Below the pieces are notes generated by a model that was not told where the DNA came from, ran no database searches, and saw only the letters and a program-made list of their open reading frames with translations. A program made the position numbers and the translations under genes. A stretch of 5,420 bases of DNA from positions 1-5,420 of the forward strand of contig JAGLUC010000436.1 of the NCBI GenBank assembly GCA_023134955.1. Reading direction: 5' to 3'. Below are positions 1-4,523 of this stretch, piece by piece. Each line of letters begins with the position of its first letter. Position 1 is the stretch's first letter. Source of the stretch: Methylococcales bacterium. GTDB lineage: Bacteria; Pseudomonadota; Gammaproteobacteria; Methylococcales; Methylomonadaceae.

Positions 1-55
1 AATTGGTGGCGTAAACAGCCTAATTCGCTAATCAGCATGAAATGACTGATACAGC

Positions 56-80
56 TCTTAAGCCCTCTCTTGCTGGAGAG
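56..80 (+). repeat. Left part of a REP-like palindrome split by the IS
   Basis: This 25-bp stretch matches the reverse complement of 1375-1399 with one mismatch (TCTTAAG versus TCTTTAG). It holds the 5' arm CCCTCTC (63-69), the loop, and five bases (GAGAG, 76-80) of the 3' arm of a 7-bp hairpin. The last two arm bases are beyond the insertion sequence at 1259-1260. Confidence 0.85.
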
Positions 81-93
81 CAACTGTGTTTAA

Positions 94-99
94 AATCAA
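94..99 (-). promoter_or_regulatory. -35 half of the circle-junction promoter
   Basis: On the minus strand this reads TTGATT, 4 of 6 to the -35 consensus, pointing out of the right end. It overlaps the TGA stop of the transposase (96-98). It has no partner -10 at usual spacing within the interrupted palindrome next to it. In the circular form it pairs with TATGAT at 1249-1254 with a 17-bp spacer. Confidence 0.6.
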
Positions 100-1052
100 G
101 CTATTTTTCCATACTCAGGATCCCAATCTATATTGTTCCTGATCATGGAATTAGCAATTATTATTAATTTTCTCATACAAGCAACGAGAGCTGTTTTTTT
201 CGGTTTTCCTTTACTCAGTAACCGGTCATAAAACTCCTTGATTGCAGGATTGTGTTGCACTGCACTCAATGTGGCCATATAAAGAATTGAGCGCACTTGT
301 GAACGCCCTCCCCATATGGTTCTTTTTCCTCTCATGGTTCCACTGTCCCGACAAAAAGGTGCGACACCAACCAAGGCGCTAATTTCTTTATTACTCAGCA
401 TTCCCAGTTCAGGTATGTCAGAGACACAAGTAATCGAAGCAACGGAACCGAAGCCTTTTAAGGTAGCTAAACGATTAACTTTTTCTTTGATCGTATTGTC
501 CGAGTCAATAAGTTCGTTGATTTTTTCTTCGATTCGTGCGATCTCTTTATCAAAAAACTTTATACTCCGATCAATTGACCGTTTAGTCTCCTTATTTGTG
601 ACTGTTTCAATGTGCTGTTTCTCCATAGCACGCTGTTTAATCAATTGATTTCTTCGTAAAGTTAAGGAATCAAGTGATTGCTGAGACTCGGTAAGTTTCT
701 CAGTGACTTTGGGATTGATGGCCTCTGCAAAAAGGCGAATAACATGTGAGTCAATTTTATCTGTTTTTGCCAGTTTCCCTAGTGCTTTAGCATAATCCCT
801 AACACGTTTGGCATTCATAATGCTGACGGCAATACCTTTTTCATGAAGAAAACTGACTAAAGGTCTCTCATACCCTCCCGTAGCTTCCATCACAACGCGC
901 GTCGCCTTTTTGTTTGAAATCCGTTTCAATAGTTGTTTAAATCCGCTTAAATCGTTGTCATAACTAGCTGTTTCATTGTTATTAAATGAAATATCCAGTT
1001 TCTTTTTTGAAATATCAATTCCAATATTGAATGTGTAAATTATATTTGTCAT
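96..1052 (-). CDS. IS110-family transposase (DEDD/serine bridge-RNA-guided recombinase)
   Basis: This is the 318-aa recombinase of the insertion sequence. In IS110 enzymes a RuvC-like DEDD domain and a C-terminal Transposase_20 domain with a catalytic serine carry out excision to a circle and insertion, guided by a structured RNA from the same element. Visible here are D13 (GIDISKKKLD), E56 (VVMEATGGYE), D98 and D101 (KTDKIDSHV), which form the DEDD set. A charged helical, probably coiled-coil linker covers about 120-195. The C-terminal domain includes LKGFGSVAS (198-206) and APFCRDSGTMRGKR with the candidate nucleophile S237. The spacing closely follows IS621. The start at 1052 is chosen because AGGGA (1061-1065) lies 8 nt upstream and homologues begin near the first beta strand. 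The frame stays open to 1196, but that would add 48 residues encoded by the guide-RNA region. The TGA stop overlaps the -35 half of the junction promoter. Confidence 0.93.
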   Translation of the reverse strand: MTNIIYTFNIGIDISKKKLDISFNNNETASYDNDLSGFKQLLKRISNKKATRVVMEATGGYERPLVSFLHEKGIAVSIMNAKRVRDYAKALGKLAKTDKIDSHVIRLFAEAINPKVTEKLTESQQSLDSLTLRRNQLIKQRAMEKQHIETVTNKETKRSIDRSIKFFDKEIARIEEKINELIDSDNTIKEKVNRLATLKGFGSVASITCVSDIPELGMLSNKEISALVGVAPFCRDSGTMRGKRTIWGGRSQVRSILYMATLSAVQHNPAIKEFYDRLLSKGKPKKTALVACMRKLIIIANSMIRNNIDWDPEYGKIA

Positions 1053-1060
1053 AATTAGTG

Positions 1061-1065
1061 TCCCT
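1061..1065 (-). promoter_or_regulatory. Ribosome-binding site deciding the transposase start
   Basis: AGGGA on the minus strand lies 8 nt before the ATG at 1050-1052. It supports the 318-aa reading over the longer open frame from 1196. Confidence 0.75.
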
Positions 1066-1076
1066 AGTTTCTCAGC

Positions 1077-1112
1077 CTTGTAGATACGGAATCTTAAGTT
1101 CCTGGCAACTGT
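1077..1112 (-). other. Donor-binding loop of the bridge RNA
   Basis: A small cap hairpin (GGAA/TTCC, 1088-1091 with 1099-1102, 7-nt loop) separates the two donor guides. The left donor guide at 1105-1112 is identical to 80-87, the last 7 bp of the element's right end plus one core base. The right donor guide at 1077-1082 is the reverse complement of 1253-1258, the first 4 bp of the left end plus the core. The closing stem is less clear: short imperfect pairing of CTC (1116-1118) with GAG (1070-1072) and of C-rich bases with the AGGGA at 1061-1065 is possible. If real, that pairing would mask the transposase ribosome-binding site. Confidence 0.7.
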
Positions 1113-1130
1113 TCGAGTTAAGTGGGGGTG

Positions 1131-1194
1131 GATGTGGCGACCATCGCTCTCCAACGGTTTCTTTAGAACCTGAGGGTTGTCGGTCTGCCACATC
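1131..1194 (-). other. Target-binding loop of the bridge RNA
   Basis: The outer stem pairs 1131-1138 with 1187-1194 (8 bp, GATGTGGC/GCCACATC). It continues as 1139-1142 with 1182-1185 (4 bp) after a single bulged base at 1186. The loop is capped by a small hairpin (1156-1170, GGTT/AACC plus one C-G pair). The unpaired strands between stem and cap hold the left target guide (1172-1179) and the right target guide (1147-1153). The left guide has the same sense as the target's left side. The right guide is complementary to the core plus right side. This geometry is that of the IS621 target-binding loop. Confidence 0.8.
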
Positions 1195-1248
1195 ATTTTT
1201 TAATAGAAATCCTATTCTAATAAAAACTGGTAATTAACAGTCACTTTA

Positions 1249-1254
1249 ATCATA
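1249..1254 (-). promoter_or_regulatory. -10 half of a promoter completed only in the circular element
   Basis: On the minus strand this reads TATGAT, 5 of 6 to the sigma-70 -10 consensus, just inside the left end. In the integrated copy the position 17 bp upstream holds TTTTCC from flanking DNA, a poor -35. When the ends join at a single CT core, TTGATT from the right end (94-99) falls exactly 17 bp upstream (13 bp right end, 2 bp core, 2 bp left end). The predicted transcript would start near 1242 and begin with the bridge RNA, then enter the transposase gene. Confidence 0.68.
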
Positions 1255-1258
1255 CAAG

Positions 1259-1272
1259 GGTTGGGTGAGGAG
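1259..1272 (+). repeat. Right part of the split REP-like palindrome
   Basis: GGTTGGGTGAGGAG continues the unit that stops at position 80. It equals the reverse complement of 1360-1374 apart from one missing T (GGTT versus GGTTT). Joined to 56-80 it gives a 39-bp unit nearly identical to the intact inverted copy. Confidence 0.85.
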
Positions 1273-1359
1273 GAAAAAAATGATTCTCTTTTGCAAACGG
1301 CTTTTTTCTCCATCTCTATAAAAAAAAAGAATAAGGAACAAAAGAATTTATTTAAACGT

Positions 1360-1399
1360 CTCCTCACCCAAACCCTCTCCAGCAAGAGAGGGCTAAAGA
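1360..1399 (-). repeat. Intact inverted copy of the REP-like palindrome
   Basis: This 40-bp unit contains a perfect 7-bp hairpin (CCCTCTC 1373-1379, GAGAGGG 1386-1392, 6-nt loop) preceded by CTCCTCACCCAAACC. The CCTCACCC...CCCTCTCC pattern resembles REP sequences dispersed in many gammaproteobacteria. On the plus strand it contains AACC-CT-CTCCA, so it retains a full core target for the element's own guide RNA. Confidence 0.85.
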
Positions 1400-1495
1400 A
1401 CAGAGTCAAATACGCTGAGTAGTTACAATATTTGTTAATTATCGAATTGTTGATACGCTGAAATAATCAGCTAAAGTATCTTTTGCTTTAAGCAT

Positions 1496-2392
1496 TCAAT
1501 CATTTACATCCATCTGTGACCGAACAGAGTAGTATTGAGCTAAAACTACCATTAAAATACCCCCAAGAATCAGTGTCGTCGAAACCATTAAACGTAAAGT
1601 TATTGACTCAGATACAAAAACAATTCCTCCCAAAGCAGCAAAAATGGGTACTGATAATTGAAATACAGCGGCTTGTGTTACGGATAAACCAGTCAATGCA
1701 ATATACCATGCAGCATAACCAATCCCGGATGCTATACCACCCGATATGACCGCTAATAAAATACCCATTAATGTGTAACTTGCATTTGATAGGGTAAAAA
1801 ATAGCAAAATCAAAACCAATGGAATCGTTCTGAAAAAATTATAAGCCGTATCCAAAACTGGATTCTTTGAGTTACGCCCATTTAGCGTATAAATACCCCA
1901 TGCAATGCCTGCTACTGTCATTAGCAGGAAACCACCTGAAGAAGGAGTTATAACATCAGGTAAAATAAGATAAATAAAACCAGAAAAAGCAACAAACAAA
2001 CCTAGCCATTCAATACTATGTAAGCGATTCCCAGAAACAACAGACCATAGAATCATGGTTATTTGAACCACGGCAAATAGGATTAGCGCACCTGTTCCAG
2101 TATTTAATAAAGTGTAAGCAAAAGAAAAGGTGCTGGCATAGATAAACAGCATCAAACTGGCAGACCAACTGCCTGTTGCCGGCACTGGGGTTTTATTTCT
2201 ATTGCTGCTTAAAACAATTAGAAAAAGAACAACAGCACCCGATAACAACCTTACTATGGTAAAGCTTGAGGCATCAATAAGCTTCATCCCTAATGCCAAT
2301 CGACATAATACAGAATTAGCAGCAAATGCTATCAGTGCAAAACCAGTAAAGAGAATCGTTTTTACTAGATTAAAATTGAATTTATTGATCAA
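1496..2392 (-). CDS. EamA/DMT-superfamily inner-membrane transporter
   Basis: This is a drug/metabolite transporter of the EamA type, about 298 aa, which is the usual length for the two-repeat, ten-helix form. Hydrophobic segments run through the whole protein. The first repeat begins with the typical AANSVLCRLAL after helix 1. The second begins near GGFLLMTVAGIAWGIYTLNGR, about the midpoint, and ends in a block resembling other EamA C-termini (LSVTQAAVFQLSVPIFAALGG). The substrate cannot be told from sequence; family members export amino acids, metabolites or drugs. The frame opens at TTG 2404, but GGAG (2399-2402) overlaps that codon and lies 6 nt before a second TTG at 2390-2392, so I prefer the latter. 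No ATG is available before about residue 40, which would delete helix 1. The gene is divergent from the lipoprotein gene and followed by the REP pair. Confidence 0.88.
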   Translation of the reverse strand: MINKFNFNLVKTILFTGFALIAFAANSVLCRLALGMKLIDASSFTIVRLLSGAVVLFLIVLSSNRNKTPVPATGSWSASLMLFIYASTFSFAYTLLNTGTGALILFAVVQITMILWSVVSGNRLHSIEWLGLFVAFSGFIYLILPDVITPSSGGFLLMTVAGIAWGIYTLNGRNSKNPVLDTAYNFFRTIPLVLILLFFTLSNASYTLMGILLAVISGGIASGIGYAAWYIALTGLSVTQAAVFQLSVPIFAALGGIVFVSESITLRLMVSTTLILGGILMVVLAQYYSVRSQMDVND

Positions 2393-2398
2393 AATCGA

Positions 2399-2402
2399 CT
2401 CC
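2399..2402 (-). promoter_or_regulatory. Ribosome-binding site deciding the TTG start of the EamA transporter
   Basis: GGAG on the minus strand is 6 nt before TTG 2392. It overlaps the earlier TTG at 2402-2404, which therefore has no site of its own at a usable distance. Confidence 0.55.
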
Positions 2403-2462
2403 AAAAATTACTAATCCAATTATTCATTAATTTGTAAAAAAATCTTATCTAGATTAACACCC

Positions 2463-2468
2463 AGGAGG
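2463..2468 (+). promoter_or_regulatory. Consensus ribosome-binding site of the Slp-like gene
   Basis: AGGAGG lies 4 nt before the ATG at 2473. It is a perfect anti-16S match and fixes the start immediately before the signal peptide. Confidence 0.85.
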
Positions 2469-2472
2469 CAAC

Positions 2473-3009
2473 ATGTTAAAGCTAGTACTTATAATCTCTG
2501 CAATTTTGCTTAACGGTTGTTCTCATATACCTGTCTCAATTAGAAAGGCTCCTCCAGTGGATATTCAAATACAGGATATAAAAAAAGATTTTTCCAAACA
2601 TAAATACCAGACTGCACGTTGGGGTGGAATCCTGATTGATGTGGAAAACAATAGCAATGAAACAATTTTACAAGTTTTGGCATATCCTTTGAACTTTTAT
2701 GGTCGTCCCAACTTGAACTCATCAGCGCTAGGTCGATTTTTGATCAGATCAAATGATTTTTTGGATCCTGCTATTTACGCTAGTAATAGAGAATTAACTA
2801 CTTCTGGTCGACTGGTTGAAATTAGTAATCGAAAAGTCGGAAAAAAAGAACTAAAACTTCCAGTCATTGAGTCACAGCAATTATATCTTTGGCCCCAGTA
2901 TCAACGAAATGACTGTGATTACCCGCCATACGGCTATTACGGATACTGGGGTTATAGTTATGGAAGACCACATTTTCGATTCTATGGTCATAGTCGACAT
3001 TATTATTGA
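2473..3009 (+). CDS. Slp-family outer-membrane lipoprotein
   Basis: This is a 178-aa lipoprotein. A short hydrophobic signal (residues 2-13) ends in the lipobox LNGC with the lipidated Cys16. Ser17 follows it, so outer-membrane sorting is expected. The core matches the Slp (starvation/stationary-phase lipoprotein) family: ARWGGILIDVEN (48-59), VLAYPLNFYGRP (68-79), GRFLIRSNDFLDPAIYA (87-103), and PVIESQQLYLWP near 130-141. The last 30 residues are rich in Tyr and Gly (YGYYGYWGYSYG) and end in His/Arg/Tyr; this tail is not part of the conserved core. AGGAGG (2463-2468) sits 4 nt before the ATG, a strong site. The gene is monocistronic here, divergent from the EamA transporter across about 80 bp. 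Slp function is poorly defined; roles in envelope stability and acid or starvation stress are reported in Escherichia coli. Confidence 0.9.
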   Translation: MLKLVLIISAILLNGCSHIPVSIRKAPPVDIQIQDIKKDFSKHKYQTARWGGILIDVENNSNETILQVLAYPLNFYGRPNLNSSALGRFLIRSNDFLDPAIYASNRELTTSGRLVEISNRKVGKKELKLPVIESQQLYLWPQYQRNDCDYPPYGYYGYWGYSYGRPHFRFYGHSRHYY

Positions 3010-3159
3010 TCATTAAATAATAAAAATAACAAGCCATATTTTATGATTAGATATTTTCAAGCCTTCATAAGCGTATGAGAATAATGCCAATAGCTGAGTT
3101 TTTTCTTCAATCATCGTTGAACAAAGATGAATTAGATTACTAGATAAATCTGATAAAAC

Positions 3160-3178
3160 AGCGTGCCGATTTCGGGCT
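3160..3178 (-). terminator. Weak candidate terminator after the antiporter gene
   Basis: On the minus strand AGC-CCGA-(AA)-TCGG-CAC-GCT can form a small hairpin with a 3-nt bulge, followed by GTTTTATC. It lies 24 bp past the antiporter stop. The stem is short and the T-run is only four bases, so this is tentative. The rest of the convergent gap (3010-3201) shows no gene. Confidence 0.25.
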
Positions 3179-3201
3179 AGCATTTAACCAAATCATTTGT
3201 G

Positions 3202-4455
3202 TCACTTACCCTCCCTGGTAGGTATTTCCTGGACAGGAATAATTTCTTCACATTCGCCCATATCCGCTACTTTTTTTCCATAAAAATGGGAAAAAGGTGC
3301 TGCACTGAGACCATGTAAGATGATACTTAAACTAATGGTGAGTAAGCTGATATTTGAAATTAATTCAAAATGAGCAACATGACCCTGTTTCAAAACCAGC
3401 AATAAAAACAAAATAGATGCCAGTCCTCTCGGTCCAAACCAGCCTAGGAATAAGACACTTAACATATTCATTTTTGATCCCAACAGGGAAAGAGCAACTG
3501 GAAGCATTCTAATAAGCGTTAAGCTTAACATCGCGTAGATCAACATCCAGCCATTAACGACCGATAAAACATCAGGAATCAAAACTGCACCAAAAACAAA
3601 AAAAGTCCCTAAAATAAATAACTGCCCTTCCGTCTCTGCAAATTCAAACAGAAACCGACATTCATGAGTGAGTCTATTGCCAAATACCATACCGGCAACA
3701 AAAGCGGCAATAAAACCATTACCCTGTAAACTTTCTGCTAAAGTAAAAGCTAAAACTGCAATAGCAAGAGCCACAATACCTTCCGCACTATCTGTCATCC
3801 AATTTCTGGTAGTTGCTATATTGATAAGGCTTGCCCCAACAAAGCCAACCAATATTCCAGCTAGTGGGCCAAAACCAAGTTGATACACTAAAAATTGCCA
3901 CCAATGATGCTGTTCAAAATCACTACTTGCAGAAGCCAGGCTGGCGAATATTAAAACTACAGGTAATGCAATTCCATCATTTAAACCACTTTCAACATTG
4001 ATTGCCTGGCGAATTCGCACGGGTACATTGGCTGAAGTGACGACTGCAAGCCCAAGTGCAGCATCAGTAGGTGCCAAAATAGCAGCGACAAGTGCTGCCT
4101 CCCAAAACGCTAATTGCAAGGGAAGAACCCACGCAATCAGCGTACCTAACAGTATAGTTAAAGGCATACCAAGTAATAACATCCTGACGGGAATATTATG
4201 GTCTGCCTTTAAGCCTTGAAGATTAATTCTTGCAGCATCACTGAATAACACCAGCACAAGCGTCATTTCAGTCAGTATAAAAATAATATGTTGATTTAAA
4301 TGTAAATTGACTAAAGCCAAACCATTTTTGCTTAACAGCAAACCTAAAAGAGAAAATAATAGCGGTGGAGTTAACAGGGAGCCGTCAATTTTTCTGGAAA
4401 ACAAACCATAACTGATAAATATCACAGCAATAATGATAATCGTTAAATATTCCAT
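3202..4455 (-). CDS. CPA1-type cation/proton antiporter (NhaP-like)
   Basis: This is a 417-aa inner-membrane Na+(K+)/H+ exchanger with about 12-13 hydrophobic segments. Family signatures are APTDAALG (128-135), corresponding to the unwound helix with the T-D pair, and VESGLNDGIALP (154-165). The ND pair at 159-160 is typical of electroneutral CPA1/NhaP-type exchangers, where CPA2/NhaA-type proteins have DD. WFGPRGLASILF (339-350) carries the conserved arginine R343. The cytoplasmic tail after about residue 390 is short and lacks an RCK/TrkA-C regulatory domain. AGGGAG (4465-4470) is 9 nt before the ATG. It starts 68 bp after the stop of the oxidoreductase gene on the same strand, so co-transcription is plausible. 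Expected role: pH and sodium or potassium homeostasis. The exact ion is not readable from sequence. Confidence 0.92.
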   Translation of the reverse strand: MEYLTIIIIAVIFISYGLFSRKIDGSLLTPPLLFSLLGLLLSKNGLALVNLHLNQHIIFILTEMTLVLVLFSDAARINLQGLKADHNIPVRMLLLGMPLTILLGTLIAWVLPLQLAFWEAALVAAILAPTDAALGLAVVTSANVPVRIRQAINVESGLNDGIALPVVLIFASLASASSDFEQHHWWQFLVYQLGFGPLAGILVGFVGASLINIATTRNWMTDSAEGIVALAIAVLAFTLAESLQGNGFIAAFVAGMVFGNRLTHECRFLFEFAETEGQLFILGTFFVFGAVLIPDVLSVVNGWMLIYAMLSLTLIRMLPVALSLLGSKMNMLSVLFLGWFGPRGLASILFLLLVLKQGHVAHFELISNISLLTISLSIILHGLSAAPFSHFYGKKVADMGECEEIIPVQEIPTREGK

Positions 4456-4464
4456 TCAGTTGTT

Positions 4465-4470
4465 CTCCCT
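4465..4470 (-). promoter_or_regulatory. Ribosome-binding site of the antiporter gene
   Basis: AGGGAG on the minus strand, 9 nt before the ATG at 4453-4455, supports this start and independent translation from the gene upstream. Confidence 0.7.
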
Positions 4471-4523
4471 ATAAACATTATGTCCTGCATACCAGCCTCT
4501 TTATACAGCCATGTTTCTAGCAC

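Larger units (their letters stand above)
1060..1242 (-). ncRNA. Predicted IS110 bridge RNA with readable target and donor guides
   Basis: The non-coding left end folds into the three parts known for IS110 bridge RNAs. First is a 5' hairpin (1197-1226): two 12-nt arms with one T-T mismatch around a 6-nt loop. Second is a target-binding loop (1131-1194) on an 8-bp plus 4-bp stem. Third is a donor-binding loop (about 1077-1112). On the minus strand the target guides read CAACCCTC (1172-1179) and TGGAGAG (1147-1153), matching CAACC-CT-C and the complement of CT-CTCCA at the real insertion site. The donor guides read ACAGTTGC (1105-1112) and TACAAG (1077-1082), matching the element's right end plus core and the complement of core plus left end. 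The 5' end is placed about 7 nt after the -10 at 1249-1254. The 3' end near the transposase Shine-Dalgarno is a guess. Transcription and folding are inferred; the base matches are seen directly. Confidence 0.82.
81..1258 (-). mobile_element. Complete IS110-family insertion sequence (IS110 subgroup layout)
   Basis: The ends can be set because the element splits a REP-like palindrome whose intact inverted copy is at 1360-1399. The palindrome runs up to 80, is interrupted from 81, and resumes at 1259. The dinucleotide AG (CT on the element's strand) occurs at both edges, 79-80 and 1257-1258, and is the probable recombination core; only one copy belongs to the element, giving about 1178 bp. There are no long terminal inverted repeats and no target duplication beyond the core, as is usual for IS110. 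The transposase is flanked by a 206-bp non-coding left end (1053-1258) and only 15 bp after its stop (81-95). A long upstream non-coding end is the IS110-subgroup arrangement; IS1111 members carry the long end downstream. The transposase frame, both ends and the guide RNA all look intact, so the copy may be active. Confidence 0.88.
1259..1399. repeat. Right part of a MITE/BIME-like pair of inverted REP units
   Basis: Before the insertion, two REP-like units faced each other across 87 bp (1273-1359), making a locus of about 166 bp from 56 to 1399 without the IS. The symmetry extends weakly inward: ATTCTCTTTTG near 1283-1293 resembles the reverse complement ATTCTTTTG near 1340-1348. The interior is A/T-rich and shows no convincing coding. 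The open frames crossing it are translations of the repeat. It could be a non-autonomous mobile element or a REP doublet. Confidence 0.6.

Noticed and set aside
1..45. Possible C-terminal tail of an upstream plus-strand gene (NWWRKQPNSLISMK then TGA at 43-45; another frame reads IGGVNSLIR then TAA at 29-31)
   Set aside because: Two frames are equally plausible over so few codons, and neither is recognisable. It may well be a real gene end, but it cannot be supported from this window.
316..648. 110-aa plus-strand open frame inside the transposase gene
   Set aside because: It is antisense to a well-conserved transposase coding region, with no independent signal; a shadow frame.
1212..1409. 65-aa minus-strand open frame across the REP doublet
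   Set aside because: It is a translation of the inverted repeat and A/T-rich interior (LLLERVWVRRR is the repeat itself), with no ribosome-binding site or family resemblance.
1457..1471. Hairpin GCTGA-AATAA-TCAGC after the EamA gene
   Set aside because: The stem is 5 bp, and on the minus strand it is followed by GTATC with no T-run, so it is not a credible intrinsic terminator.
2405..2472. Promoters in the divergent gap between the EamA and Slp-like genes
   Set aside because: The gap is A/T-rich and offers several weak -10-like strings (for example TATCTA), but none has a good -35 at 16-18 bp. A promoter must be here, but its position is not readable.
3668..4219. Plus-strand open frames opposite the antiporter
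   Set aside because: They are Ala/Pro/Thr-rich antisense translations of membrane-helix codons, without ribosome-binding sites.
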